NCBI RefSeq assembly: GCF_000442315.1 | Contig: NZ_KE557321.1 | Location: forward strand, 132,124-196,123 | Origin: Rubellimicrobium thermophilum DSM 16684 | GTDB taxonomy: Bacteria > Pseudomonadota > Alphaproteobacteria > Rhodobacterales > Rhodobacteraceae | Direction: 5' to 3' | Length of the DNA: 64,000 nt | Part shown: positions 34,652 through 43,746 of the stretch, piece after piece | How the letters are laid out: each line of letters begins with the position of its first letter | How positions within the stretch are numbered: the first letter of the stretch is position 1 | Position numbers and translations under genes: made by a program | Notes under the pieces: model-generated | Seen by the model: only the letters and a program-made list of their open reading frames with translations | Database searches by the model: none | What the model was told of the DNA's origin: nothing

Positions 34652-35416
34652 GTGGCAGCCGAAGCGGGACATGGGCAGGAAGGCGGCCTGACCTTCCATC
34701 CTCTCGACCAGTTCATCGTCCGCCCCCTCTTCGGCGAGGCGGGCGATCCGGTCCACTGGTACACCATCACCAATGCGACGCTGTGGATCGCCATTGCCGT
34801 CGCGGCGATTGCCGGTCTCTTCGTGCTGGGGACGGCGCGGCGGGCTGTCGTTCCCTCCCGGCTGCAGTCCGTGGCCGAGCTGCTCTACGGCTTCATCCAC
34901 AAGATGGTGGAGGATGTCGCGGGCCGTGAAGGTCTGCGCTACTTCCCCTACATCTTCACGCTGTTCCTGTTCATCCTGTTCGTCAACTTCATCGGCCTGA
35001 TCCCGACCTCCTTCACCGCGACTTCGCATATCGCGGTGACGGCGATCATGGGTTTCGGGGTGTTCATCGCTGTCACCGTGCTCGGCTTTGTCCTCCACGG
35101 GGTGAAGTTCCTCGGGCTCTTCTGGATGACGGACAGCCCGCTGATCCTGCGCCCGATCATCGCCGTGATCGAGCTGATCTCCTATTTCGTGCGCCCCGTC
35201 AGTCACTCGATCCGTCTTGCCGGCAACATCATGGCCGGCCATGCGGTGATGAAGGTCTTTGCGGGCTTTGCGGCGATCGCCCTGATCTCGCCCGTCTCCG
35301 TCCTCGCGATCACCGCGATCTACGGGCTCGAGGTGCTGGTTGCGGCGATCCAGGCCTACGTCTTCACCATTCTCACCTGCGTCTATCTGAAGGACGCTCT
35401 GCATCCCGGCCACTGA
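34652..35416 (+). CDS. atpB: ATP synthase F0 subunit a
   Basis: 254 aa, with five to six membrane helices. [18 protein letters not shown] contains the essential Arg that faces the c-ring Glu; [23 protein letters not shown] is the conserved last helix. GTG start (34652) gives [20 protein letters not shown], as in Rhodobacter. Proton half-channel of F0. Confidence 0.95.
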   Translation: MAAEAGHGQEGGLTFHPLDQFIVRPLFGEAGDPVHWYTITNATLWIAIAVAAIAGLFVLGTARRAVVPSRLQSVAELLYGFIHKMVEDVAGREGLRYFPYIFTLFLFILFVNFIGLIPTSFTATSHIAVTAIMGFGVFIAVTVLGFVLHGVKFLGLFWMTDSPLILRPIIAVIELISYFVRPVSHSIRLAGNIMAGHAVMKVFAGFAAIALISPVSVLAITAIYGLEVLVAAIQAYVFTILTCVYLKDALHPGH

Positions 35417-35454
35417 CGGCCGGGTCCCACCCCGTTTCCAAAGGAGCAAGGGAC

Positions 35455-35694
35455 ATGGAAGGCAACATCGCGGATATGGGTCAGTTCGTCGGCGCAGGCC
35501 TCGCCGCCATCGGTTCGGGCGCGGCCGCCATCGGGGTGGGCCATGTTGCCGGCAACTTCCTCGCCGGTGCGCTGCGCAACCCCTCGGCCGCCGCCTCGCA
35601 GACGGCGACCCCTGTTCATCGGTCTGGCCTTCGCCGAAAGCGCTCGGGCATCTTCGCCTTCCTCGTGTCGCTGCTGCTGATGTTCGCGGTCTGA
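35455..35694 (+). CDS. atpE: ATP synthase F0 subunit c, with an internal scrambled segment
   Basis: The open frame is 79 aa and starts and ends normally ([34 protein letters not shown]). Residues 53-64, however, read [12 protein letters not shown] where the family has [11 protein letters not shown], including the essential ion-carrying Glu61. Removing one base from each of three short runs (C4 35609-35612, A3 35637-35639, G3 35646-35648) restores the canonical 78-aa sequence exactly. The three single-base insertions sum to one codon, so no stop appears. A ring without Glu61 cannot work; this is almost surely sequence error. Confidence 0.93.
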   Translation: MEGNIADMGQFVGAGLAAIGSGAAAIGVGHVAGNFLAGALRNPSAAASQTATPVHRSGLRRKRSGIFAFLVSLLLMFAV

Positions 35695-35778
35695 GCGCCC
35701 GATCCGCAGCAACGCCGATCGCCCCGGCCCGCTGCATGGCGTCGCCGGGGCGCCGACCGAATGCCCACGGAGGGAGCG

Positions 35779-36384
35779 ATGGAAGAGGACGCCCAGCACG
35801 GCGCGGCAACCGATCCGGCCGTTGCGGCCGTGGACCCGGCCGGTGACGACGCGCATGGCACGCTGACGCATGCCGAAGCCGAGGCCTCGGCAGGGATGCC
35901 TCAGCTCAACCCTGAATATTTCGACAACCTGATCTTCTGGCTCGTCATCGCGCTGGTGGCGATCTGGGCAATCGTGACACGCGTGGCGATGCCCCGCCTG
36001 TCCGGCACGCTCGAGGCGCGGCGCGGCGCCATCGAAGGCGATCTGGCCGCTGCCGAGCGGCTGCGCGCCGAGGCCGCGGAGGCGCAGGCCGCCCATGACA
36101 AGGCCCTGGCCGACGCGCGGGCCGAAGCCTCGCGCATTGCCGCAGAGACCCGCGCGCAGATCCAGGCCGAGCTGGACGCTGCCCTGGCCGAGGCCGACCG
36201 GCGTATCGAGGCGAAATCCGCCGAGAGCGCCCGTGCCCTGGCCGAGATCGAGCGTGAGGCCGCCGCCAATATCGAGGCTGTCGCTCGCGACGTGGCCCGT
36301 GCGGTCGTCGCCGCTCTGGGCGGGCGGGTGGACGAGGGGGCCATCGACCAGGCCGTTGCGCGCCGCATGGGAGGGATCGCATGA
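35779..36384 (+). CDS. atpG: ATP synthase F0 subunit b'
   Basis: 201 aa. An acidic N-terminal stretch, a membrane helix (about 45-65, YFDNLIFWLVIALVAIWAIV), then a long Ala/Glu/Arg-rich coiled coil. Members form the peripheral stator as a b/b' heterodimer in photosynthetic and related alphaproteobacteria. Start ATG 35779 follows GGAGGGAGCG; ATG 35761 is an alternative. Overlaps atpF by four bases. The symbol for b' is variably atpG or atpX. Confidence 0.9.
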   Translation: MEEDAQHGAATDPAVAAVDPAGDDAHGTLTHAEAEASAGMPQLNPEYFDNLIFWLVIALVAIWAIVTRVAMPRLSGTLEARRGAIEGDLAAAERLRAEAAEAQAAHDKALADARAEASRIAAETRAQIQAELDAALAEADRRIEAKSAESARALAEIEREAAANIEAVARDVARAVVAALGGRVDEGAIDQAVARRMGGIA

Positions 36385-36944
36385 CCCGGCTCCTGACGCC
36401 GACCCTGATCCTCGCCGCAGCGCCGGCCGCGGCAGCGACGGGCGATTACGGCTTCTTTTCTCTCCGCAATACCGATTTCGTGGTGTTGCTGGCCTTTGTC
36501 GTCTTCGTCGGCATCCTGCTGTATTTCCGCGTCCCCTCGCTCATCGCGGGGATGCTGGACCGGCGTGCCGAGGCGATCCGCGCCGAGCTGGCCGAAGCCC
36601 GCGCCCTGCGCGAGGAGGCCCAGGCGCTTCTGGCCTCCTTCGACCGCAAGCGCCAGGAAATGGCCGAGCAGAGCGCCCGCATCGTCGCCCAGGCGCGCGA
36701 AGAGGCCCAGCGCATGGCGGCCCAGGCCCGCGAGGATGCCGAAAGGGCGGTGGCCCGTCGCATCGCCTCGGCCGAAGAGCAGATCGCTGCGGCCGAAGCC
36801 CGGGCCCTGCGTGATGTGCGCGATCGTGCGGCCGCCATTGCCGTTGCCGCCGCCCAGGAAGTGCTGGCCGCGCAGATGACCGATGCCGACGCCGCCCGTC
36901 TGATCGACGAATCCATCGACATCGTGGCCCAGCGCCTGCACTGA
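36381..36944 (+). CDS. atpF: ATP synthase F0 subunit b
   Basis: 187 aa. The N-terminal hydrophobic part (TPTLILAAAPAAAA, then DFVVLLAFVVFVGILLYFRV) anchors the stator; the rest is an alanine-rich right-handed coiled coil to VAQRLH. Last gene of the F0 operon; the F1 genes are not within this window, the usual split arrangement for the group. Confidence 0.92.
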   Translation: MTRLLTPTLILAAAPAAAATGDYGFFSLRNTDFVVLLAFVVFVGILLYFRVPSLIAGMLDRRAEAIRAELAEARALREEAQALLASFDRKRQEMAEQSARIVAQAREEAQRMAAQAREDAERAVARRIASAEEQIAAAEARALRDVRDRAAAIAVAAAQEVLAAQMTDADAARLIDESIDIVAQRLH

Positions 36945-36982
36945 GGATCCTGCTTCCGGGCTCCCCCCGGAAAGGGGGCAAG

Positions 36983-37015
36983 AAAAAAGGGCCGCCGGAG
37001 CGATCCGGCGGCCCT
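36983..37015 (-). terminator. strong terminator, mainly for the minus-strand OmpA lipoprotein gene
   Basis: GGGCCGCCGG (36989-36998) pairs with CCGGCGGCCC (37005-37014) around a 6-base loop. On the minus strand the stem is followed by TTTTTT, a classic intrinsic terminator for the gene starting at 37689; it can also stop the F0 operon from the other side. Confidence 0.85.
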
Positions 37016-37035
37016 CGGTCGTCTTGCGCTGGCGC

Positions 37036-37689
37036 TCAGCGCGGGGTGATGACGATCTCGACCCGGCGGTTCGCCTGGCGTCCTTCCGGGGTCTGGTTCG
37101 AGGCGATCGGGGCATCCTCGCCGCGGCCGATGACATTGATCCGCCTGGGGTCCACCCCGGCCGAGATGAGGACATTCGCCACGGCACGGGCCCGCTGTTC
37201 GGACAGATTCTGGTTGTAGGCGGCCGGCCCCGTGCTGTCGGCATGGCCGATGACATTGACGGTCGTGTTCGGATAGCGGTTGAGCGAGGCCGCAACCGCG
37301 CGCAGATCGTTCTGCAGCGTCGGCGTCAGGGCGGCCGAATCGGTCGCGAAGAGGATGTCGTTCGGTAGGGTCACGATGAGCTGGTTGCCGGTGTTCACCA
37401 GCCCGACATTGCTGCCGAGCTGGGCGCGCAGCTCCGCTTCCTGCCGGTCGAGCTGATTGCCCACCACTGCTCCGGCACCGGCCCCGAGCGCCGCGCCGAT
37501 GGCCGCCTGGCGCAGGCGTTCATCATCGTTGTCGGCTGTTGCTGCGCCGACCAGCGCCCCGAGGCCGGCGCCGACCAGCGCCCCGGTCCGGGTGTTCTCT
37601 GTCGTCTGCCCCGGCAGCGGAGCCTGACAGGCAGCGAGCCCAAGAACCGAGATCGCCGAGAGCGAGAGGGTGAATCGTGCGAATGTCAT
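37036..37689 (-). CDS. OmpA-family lipoprotein (YiaD-like)
   Basis: 217 aa. Lipobox LGLAACQ with Cys21, a glycine-zipper segment (about 36-80, GALVGAGLGALVGAATADN, AAIGAALGAGAGAVVGNQ) that can span a membrane, and a C-terminal OmpA domain (about 100-217) with HADSTGPAAYNQNLSEQRARAV and NRRVEIVI for peptidoglycan binding. Ribosome-binding site GGAAGGAAG. It anchors the outer membrane to the cell wall. Confidence 0.9.
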   Translation of the reverse strand: MTFARFTLSLSAISVLGLAACQAPLPGQTTENTRTGALVGAGLGALVGAATADNDDERLRQAAIGAALGAGAGAVVGNQLDRQEAELRAQLGSNVGLVNTGNQLIVTLPNDILFATDSAALTPTLQNDLRAVAASLNRYPNTTVNVIGHADSTGPAAYNQNLSEQRARAVANVLISAGVDPRRINVIGRGEDAPIASNQTPEGRQANRRVEIVITPR

Positions 37690-37804
37690 GCGGTCTTCCT
37701 TCCGTTCGGGCGCTGGGCGCCCGCCATGGCCTCTATCGCCGGAGTTCGGCTGATATGCCATAACGTCCGCCTGTCGAAGCAGTTCCGGCTGCTCTGGACG
37801 CCCG

Positions 37805-38650
37805 TCAGGGGGATGCCTCGCGGCATTCCGGCTGCTGCGCCGCCTCCCAGGCCAGCATGGCGCGCTTGACCGGAAGACCCCAGCGATAGCCTCCGAGCGC
37901 CCCTGTGGCCCGCAGTGCGCGGTGACAGGGGATGAGCCAGGCGACGGGATTGCGTCCCACCGCCGTTCCCACGGCGCGCACCGCTCGCGGCCGCCCGACC
38001 GCCCCCGCGATTGCGCCATAGGTCGTGACCTGCCCCGAGGGGATGGCCAGGAGCGCCTCCCAGACCTTGATCTGGAATGGCGCCCCGATCGCATGGACAT
38101 GCGCCGGTCCGCCCCTGCCGAAGGCGGCCTCTACCCAGGGGCGGAGGGCCCCCTCATCGCGGCGGATCCGCGCCCGGGGCCACCGGGCAAGCAGATCCTC
38201 GCGCGCGGCCGCTTCGCCTGTCTCGGCCGTGAAGGCGAGGCCGCAGAGGCCCTTGTCCGTGGCCATGGCGAGGACCGGCCCGAAGGGGGATTCGAACAGC
38301 CCTTCGCGCAGGGTCAGGCCTTCGCCCCCTGCGGCCCAGCGTCCCGGTGTCATCGCCTCCCAGGTGATGAAGAGGTCGTGCAGGCGCGAGGGCCCCGACA
38401 GTCCGACCGTCTGCGCGACATCGAGCAGGGCGCGTCGTTCGGCCAGCAGCGTCCTGGCATGGCCGAGCGCGAGATACTGGGCGAGCCGCTTGGGCGAGAT
38501 CCCCGCCCAGGCCGAAAAGACGCGATGCAGATGGGCCTCGCCCATTCCCATCGCCCGGGCGAGATCGGGCAGGGTCAGGCGCGGCCCCGCCGCGTCGATC
38601 AGTTCGATGGCCCGGCGCACGACGCCGTAATGATAGGGTTCCTGGTCCAT
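37805..38650 (-). CDS. Ada-like AraC-type HTH fused to methylated-DNA-protein cysteine methyltransferase
   Basis: 281 aa. An AraC HTH domain (about 10-105, DLARAMGMGEAHLHRVFSAWAGISPKRLAQYL) precedes the alkyltransferase (about 195-270): IPSGQVTTYGAIAGAVGRPRAVRAVG and the active-site NPVAWLIPCHRAL with the acceptor Cys. It repairs O6-methylguanine and may activate genes. It lacks the N-terminal Cys-rich Ada domain that senses methylphosphotriesters, so regulation probably differs from E. coli Ada. Confidence 0.9.
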   Translation of the reverse strand: MDQEPYHYGVVRRAIELIDAAGPRLTLPDLARAMGMGEAHLHRVFSAWAGISPKRLAQYLALGHARTLLAERRALLDVAQTVGLSGPSRLHDLFITWEAMTPGRWAAGGEGLTLREGLFESPFGPVLAMATDKGLCGLAFTAETGEAAAREDLLARWPRARIRRDEGALRPWVEAAFGRGGPAHVHAIGAPFQIKVWEALLAIPSGQVTTYGAIAGAVGRPRAVRAVGTAVGRNPVAWLIPCHRALRATGALGGYRWGLPVKRAMLAWEAAQQPECREASP

Positions 38651-38752
38651 GGCCCTGTCCTAGGCCCTGTTCGGCTGCTGCGCGACCCGGATCCTGCGCA
38701 ACGGCGACACCCGCTTGCTCCCCAGGCTCCGGACAGGCATGAGGGGCGGGCC

Positions 38753-39400
38753 ATGCCACGCCAGCTCACCTATGCCGAGGAACAGGAGGTCTTCGCCCGG
38801 CTGAAGGCCGCCAACCCCCATCCGAAGGGGGAGCTCGAGCATGTGAACGCCTTTACCCTTCTTGTCGCGGTGGTCCTGTCGGCCCAGGCCACCGATGCCG
38901 GCGTCAACCGGGCGACGCGCACGCTCTGGCCGGTGGCCGACACGCCGGCCAAGATGCTCGCGCTGGGCGAGGAGGGGCTCGTGGCTCATATCCGCACCAT
39001 CGGCCTTTACCGGGCCAAGGCCCGCAACATCATCGCTTTGTCGCGCCTGCTGATCGAGCGGCATGGGGGCGAGGTGCCCTCCTCGCGCGCGGCGCTCGAG
39101 GCGCTGCCGGGGGTGGGGCGCAAGACCGCGAATGTCGTGCTCAACATGTGGTGGGGGCATCCCGCGCAGCCCGTGGATACCCATGTCTTCCGCGTCGCCA
39201 ACCGCACCGGCATCGCGCTCGGCGCCGATGTCGTGGCGGTGGAGCGGGCGCTCGAGAACCATGTGCCGGTGGAATATCAGACCCTGTCCCATCACTGGCT
39301 GATCCTGCACGGGCGTTATGTCTGTCTCGCGCGGCGTCCCAGATGCCCGGTCTGTCTCATCCGCGATCTCTGCACCTTCGAGGACAAGACACCCTCATGA
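38753..39400 (+). CDS. nth: endonuclease III
   Basis: 215 aa base-excision glycosylase/AP lyase for oxidised pyrimidines. Helix-hairpin-helix LPGVGRKTANVVL with catalytic Lys124, then PVDTHVFRVANR with Asp142. The C-terminal loop C-x6-C-x2-C-x5-C (CLARRPRCPVCLIRDLC) binds a 4Fe-4S cluster. Overlaps the adenosine kinase gene by ATGA. Confidence 0.94.
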   Translation: MPRQLTYAEEQEVFARLKAANPHPKGELEHVNAFTLLVAVVLSAQATDAGVNRATRTLWPVADTPAKMLALGEEGLVAHIRTIGLYRAKARNIIALSRLLIERHGGEVPSSRAALEALPGVGRKTANVVLNMWWGHPAQPVDTHVFRVANRTGIALGADVVAVERALENHVPVEYQTLSHHWLILHGRYVCLARRPRCPVCLIRDLCTFEDKTPS

Positions 39401-40446
39401 CCGCTCCCCGCTTTCAGGTCGTCGGCATCGGCAATGCCATCGTCGATGTCATCGCCCCTGCCGACGATGCCTTCCTCGACCGGATGGGCATCGCCAAGGG
39501 CATCATGCAGCTCATCGAGCGCGACCGTGCCGAGGCGCTCTATGCCGCCATGGAGGCGCCCCGGCAGGTTCCCGGCGGATCGGTGGCCAACACCATGGCC
39601 GGCTGCGGCAATCTCGGTCTGCGCACGGCCTTCATCGGCCGGGTGCGCGATGACGCGCTCGGGCGCTTCTATGCCGGGGCGATGGCTGAAGAGGGAACCG
39701 TCTTCGCCAATCCCCCCGTGCCCGCAGCGATGCCGGCCGACGGCAATCCGGCCGGGGCAGGCCCCGCCGACCGTGACCTGCCGACCTCGCGTTCGATGAT
39801 CTTCTTCTCTCCGGATGGAGAGCGGAGCATGAACACCTATCTCGGCATCTCCGCGGAGCTGGGCCCGGAGGATGTGCGCGCGGACGTGGCCGGTGCGGCG
39901 GCGATCCTGCTCCTCGAAGGCTATCTCTATGACCGGCCGGCCGGAAAGGCCGCCTTCGAAACGGCGGCGCGGCTGACCCGCAGATCGGGCGGGATGGCCG
40001 GGATCGCGCTGTCGGATCCCTTCTGCGTGGACCGCCACCGGGCCGATTTCCGCCGCCTCGTGCGCGAGCTCGACTATGTCATCGGCAACCAGCACGAATG
40101 GGAATCGCTTTATGAATGCGGGCTTGCCGAGGCATTGAGGCGGGCCGCGCAGGATTGCGGCCTGGTGGTCTGCACCCGCTCGGGCGACGAGGTGATCCTG
40201 ATCCGCGGAGAGGAGCGCGTCGTGGTTCCCGTGCGCCGCCTGACCCCCGTGGATGCGACCGGCGCCGGCGATCTGTTCGCGGCGGGCTTTCTCTACGGCT
40301 TGATCCATGGGATGCCGCTGGAGACTGCCGGGCGGATGGGCTGCCTGGCCGCGGCCGAGGTCATCTCGCATGTCGGGGCGCGGCCCGAGGGGGATCTGCG
40401 GCAGCTCTTCCGCGAGGCGGGTCTGCCGGTGGCGGAGACGGTCTGA
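39397..40446 (+). CDS. adenosine kinase (PfkB family)
   Basis: 349 aa ribokinase-fold enzyme. GIGNAIVDVIAPADD near the start, PGGSVANTMAGCGNLG for the sugar site, and DATGAGDLFAAGFLYGL with the catalytic Asp of GAGD. Closely resembles alphaproteobacterial adenosine/inosine-type PfkB kinases. Translationally coupled to nth. An insertion of about 20 residues (AAMPADGNPAGAGPADRDL) lies in the lid region. Confidence 0.82.
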   Translation: MTAPRFQVVGIGNAIVDVIAPADDAFLDRMGIAKGIMQLIERDRAEALYAAMEAPRQVPGGSVANTMAGCGNLGLRTAFIGRVRDDALGRFYAGAMAEEGTVFANPPVPAAMPADGNPAGAGPADRDLPTSRSMIFFSPDGERSMNTYLGISAELGPEDVRADVAGAAAILLLEGYLYDRPAGKAAFETAARLTRRSGGMAGIALSDPFCVDRHRADFRRLVRELDYVIGNQHEWESLYECGLAEALRRAAQDCGLVVCTRSGDEVILIRGEERVVVPVRRLTPVDATGAGDLFAAGFLYGLIHGMPLETAGRMGCLAAAEVISHVGARPEGDLRQLFREAGLPVAETV

Positions 40447-40512
40447 CCGCTCGACCCGGGGCCTGCGGGATGCGATAGGAGGATACCTCCTCCGCCCTGT
40501 CATGGAGGCTGC

Positions 40513-41514
40513 ATGCCCGCCGCTCCCTCTCCCGGTGCCCTGATGGCGCGCGAGGCCGCCGAGGCCCCGGCTGCCTTCGCCCGCGCCTCGTGTCAGACCG
40601 TTCCCCCGCCGGAGGGGGCCTTCAGGGCCCTCCATACGCTGGCCCGGGGATCCTCGGACGCCGCGGCCACGGTGCTGGCCTACGAGGCAATGCGCGAGAC
40701 GGGGCTGCCCTGCACCTCGCTGCCGCCGTCGGTGTTCTCCCTCGGGCGCGGTCTGCGGCTTGCGGATACGCTGGTGCTGGCCCTGTCGCAATCCGGGGCC
40801 AGCGAGGATCTCGTCCTGTCCGCCCGCGGGGCGCGGGCCGGGGGGGCACGGGTCGTGGCGCTGACGAATGTCGATGGCTCCCCGCTCGAGCGGGAAGCCG
40901 ATCTTCGCCTGCCGCTGCTGGCCGGAGAGGAACACGCCATCCCCGCCACCAAGAGTGTCGTCGCCGCGATCGGTGCGGGAACAGCGCTGATCGGCGCGCT
41001 GGCCCCTGCCTATGCGCCGCGGGCCCGCGCCGCCGCCGAGGCCGTCCGCCGGGCCGAAGGGCGGGTCCTGCCCGGGGCGGCCCGTCTGGTCGATGCGCTG
41101 GCCGGCGCGCGGAGCGTCTATGTCCTGGGGCGCGACACCGGCTATGGCGCCGCGCAGGAGACGGCGCTCAAGATCAAGGAGTGCTGCGCCCTGCATGCCG
41201 AGGCGCATTCGGCGGCCGAGGTGCTGCATGGCCCGCTCCAGCTTGCCGCAGGGGGGTTGACGGCGCTGCTGCTCGAGACCGGGGCGCCCGGCACCGCTGG
41301 CAGCCTGCGCATCGCCGCCGAGAGGCTGACGCAGGAGGGGGCCGCGGTGCACCGTCTGTCGCCCGATGCCATCGGCGCCGGGGGACTCACGCCGGCGGCC
41401 GCGGCGGCGCTGCTGCTGTGCCTGCTCTATCCGGTGATCCGCGAAGCGGCGCTGGCCCGCGGGCAGGACCCCGATGCGCCGCGCGCCCTCTCCAAGGTCA
41501 CGCGGACGGTCTGA
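40513..41514 (+). CDS. double SIS-domain protein, glucosamine-6-phosphate deaminase/GlmS-like (NagB-II type)
   Basis: 333 aa. Two sugar isomerase domains: RGSSDAAATVLAYEAMRETGL, LALSQSGASEDLVLSARGARAGGARVVALTN and, in the second, VLGRDTGYGAAQETALKIKECCALHAEAHSAAEVLHGP. It lacks the glutamine amidotransferase domain of GlmS, so it more probably deaminates GlcN-6-P to fructose-6-P. nagA follows 12 bases later, giving a GlcNAc-6-P to Fru-6-P route. Confidence 0.85.
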   Translation: MPAAPSPGALMAREAAEAPAAFARASCQTVPPPEGAFRALHTLARGSSDAAATVLAYEAMRETGLPCTSLPPSVFSLGRGLRLADTLVLALSQSGASEDLVLSARGARAGGARVVALTNVDGSPLEREADLRLPLLAGEEHAIPATKSVVAAIGAGTALIGALAPAYAPRARAAAEAVRRAEGRVLPGAARLVDALAGARSVYVLGRDTGYGAAQETALKIKECCALHAEAHSAAEVLHGPLQLAAGGLTALLLETGAPGTAGSLRIAAERLTQEGAAVHRLSPDAIGAGGLTPAAAAALLLCLLYPVIREAALARGQDPDAPRALSKVTRTV

Positions 41515-41526
41515 GGGGCGCGGTCG

Positions 41527-42675
41527 ATGCCCTGGATCGCCCCGGACCGGATCTTCGACGGCGAACGGCTGCAGGAGGGGCTTGCCCTGCGGATCGAGGA
41601 CGGGCGCGTGGCCGACCTTGCCCCCTTCGATCCCCGGATGGGGGCGAAACGGATGACCGGAACCCTCTCTCCCGGTTTCGTCGATCTGCAGGTGAATGCG
41701 GGGGGGGGTGCTGCTCAATGCCGATCCGACGGCTGCCGGCATGGCGGCGATCGCCGCCGCTCACCGCCCCTCGGCACGGTCGCGATCCTGCCCACGCTCA
41801 TCACCGATGCGCCCGAGCAGGCCGAGCGCGCGGCGCAGGCGGCTCTGGCGGCAAGAGGGCGCGAAGAGCTTCTGGGATTGCATCTGGAAGGGCCTCATAT
41901 CAGCCCGGCCCGGCGCGGCACCCATGCCGCACGCTTCATCCGGCCGCTCGACAGACGCATGATCGATCTGGTCCGGCGCCTGCGCGCGGGCGGCGTGACG
42001 GTGATGATCACGCTCGCCCCCGAGGCCGTCGCGCCGGGGCAGGTGGCCGAACTCGTGGCGATGAGGGCTGTCGTCTCGCTCGGCCATTCGGATGCCGGTT
42101 TCCCGCAGGTGCAGGCAGCCCTGGCCGAAGGGGCAGGGGCCTTCACGCATCTGTTCAACGCAATGTCGCCCCTGTCGCATCGTGCGCCGGGGATGGTGGG
42201 GGCGGCCCTGGCCTCGACGGTTCCGGCGGGGCTGATCGCCGATGGCATCCATGTCGCCGATCCGGTGATTCCGCTGGCCTTCCGCGCCCGGCCCGCCCCG
42301 GACCTGACCTTCCTCGTCTCCGATGCCATGCCCACGGTCGGCGGACCGGACCGCTTTCGTCTCTATGACCAGGAGATCCGGCTCGAGGCCGGGCGGCTGG
42401 TCAACGCGGAGGGCCATCTGGCCGGGGCGCATCTGGTGATGGCCGAAGGCGTGGCGCGGCTTGTCCGGCTCGGCCTCGGCGAGGAGACGGCCTTGCGCGC
42501 GGCGGTCACGATCCCCGCCCGGCTGATCGGGCGCGAGGATCTGGCCCGGATCGCGGGGCGGCGCGCGACGGATCTGGTCCGATTGGGGCCCGGCCTGTCC
42601 TCCTGCACGCCCCTGGGGGCGCGGGTTTCCGCCGCTGCCTCCGGATCCGGCATTGGCGCCTGCGAAGGGGCCTGA
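41527..42675 (+). CDS. nagA: N-acetylglucosamine-6-phosphate deacetylase with a locally scrambled segment
   Basis: 382 aa amidohydrolase. Metal and catalytic residues visible: LHLEGPHISP (Glu121), LGHSDAG (His187), HLFNAM (His208), IADGIHV (His242) and LVSDAM (Asp266). Residues about 62-81 are out of frame between two compensating indels: an extra G in the G9 run 41700-41708 and a missing C at 41767-41770. Correcting both gives VNAGGVLLNADPTAAGMAAI and then AAAHRPLGTVAILPT, as in the family. It deacetylates GlcNAc-6-P, downstream of the kinase at 14550-15527. Confidence 0.9.
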   Translation: MPWIAPDRIFDGERLQEGLALRIEDGRVADLAPFDPRMGAKRMTGTLSPGFVDLQVNAGGGAAQCRSDGCRHGGDRRRSPPLGTVAILPTLITDAPEQAERAAQAALAARGREELLGLHLEGPHISPARRGTHAARFIRPLDRRMIDLVRRLRAGGVTVMITLAPEAVAPGQVAELVAMRAVVSLGHSDAGFPQVQAALAEGAGAFTHLFNAMSPLSHRAPGMVGAALASTVPAGLIADGIHVADPVIPLAFRARPAPDLTFLVSDAMPTVGGPDRFRLYDQEIRLEAGRLVNAEGHLAGAHLVMAEGVARLVRLGLGEETALRAAVTIPARLIGREDLARIAGRRATDLVRLGPGLSSCTPLGARVSAAASGSGIGACEGA

Positions 42676-42729
42676 TAGCCTGAAACCGGGGAGAAACCCT
42701 GCGGCCCAAGGCTGGGAAGGACCCGACGC

Positions 42730-43671
42730 ATGTTCATCGCACGCCATCCGACCGGCCCTGACGACCGCCTCTTCGCTGCTCTCGAGGCGCTGGCCGACGG
42801 CGCCCTCTGTCTCGGTCAGCTCCTGCATGACGAAGCGGGCAGGCCGAGCGATCTGCGGCTGCTGCGCGTGGGGGGGCGCCTTGCAACGGCGACGGGCCTT
42901 GTGCCGGCCGAGAAAGGCCTCCTCGGCGATCTGCTGCGCGAGGCGGGGGCCGAGGGGGACTGGCTGGCCGCCTGCGGCGAGACGGCGCGCAGCGGAGAGG
43001 CGCAGCGCTTCACCCTCTGCATCGGGGGACGTCGGCTGTCGGGTCGGGTCGTGCCGACCGGTGAGGCGGGCTGTCTCGCGCTCGCCTTCGCCGAGGAGAC
43101 CGAGGCCGAAGCCCTGCGCCGCCGCAATGAAGAGCTGAGCCACCGGGTGATGAACAGCTTTGCCGTTCTCTCGGCCATAATGGCGATGGAGGCGCGCGCG
43201 GCGGACCCGGCCGCACGGGCGCCGCTCCGCCGGCTGCAGGGCCGGGTGGAGGTGATGAGCCTGCTCTACCGCCAGATCGAGGGGGCCGGCGACGGAGGGC
43301 TCGATGCGGCCGCCTATCTGCGCAGCCTGGCCCAGAGCCTGGCCCGGATGCAGGGGCCCGCCGTGACGGTCGAGGTGGAGACGGCGGTGAGCCCCCTTCG
43401 GCTGCCGGCCCGCCGGGCCGCTCCCCTGGGGCTGCTGGTCAACGAGCTGATGACCGGGGCCGCCGACCGTGCCGGGGGCGCGGCGCTGCATCTGCGTCTC
43501 AGCCTCCGCCCCGCGGACGGATGCGGAGACGGGGCGCTGCGCCTGACGATCGAGGACGATGCGCCGGGAGCCCCGGGCGATCCGCCCCCCCTGGCCGGGG
43601 CCTTCGCCGCCGAGCTGGACAGCGCCCTCGAGCCCGGGCCGGGACAAACGGCGCTGACCTTCCGTCCCTGA
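42730..43671 (+). CDS. sensor histidine kinase of the HWE/HisKA_2 type, degenerate catalytic domain
   Basis: 313 aa. An N-terminal sensor region (1-120, PAS-like, no membrane helix) precedes the HisKA_2 motif NEELSHRVMNSFAVLSAIM with phospho-acceptor His138. The ATPase part keeps LLVNELMTGA (238-244), but the invariant N-box Asn expected at 243 is Gly, and the G1 box is only EDDAPG with no recognisable G2. It may therefore be a pseudokinase or phosphotransferase like ChpT rather than an active kinase. No response regulator is adjacent. Confidence 0.8.
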   Translation: MFIARHPTGPDDRLFAALEALADGALCLGQLLHDEAGRPSDLRLLRVGGRLATATGLVPAEKGLLGDLLREAGAEGDWLAACGETARSGEAQRFTLCIGGRRLSGRVVPTGEAGCLALAFAEETEAEALRRRNEELSHRVMNSFAVLSAIMAMEARAADPAARAPLRRLQGRVEVMSLLYRQIEGAGDGGLDAAAYLRSLAQSLARMQGPAVTVEVETAVSPLRLPARRAAPLGLLVNELMTGAADRAGGAALHLRLSLRPADGCGDGALRLTIEDDAPGAPGDPPPLAGAFAAELDSALEPGPGQTALTFRP

Positions 43672-43746
43672 AAGGCAGGACGGTAGACGGGTGCCTGCAG
43701 ATCGGCTAGGGAGGCGCGCGTGACGGGACGGCCACGGAGAGGCTCC

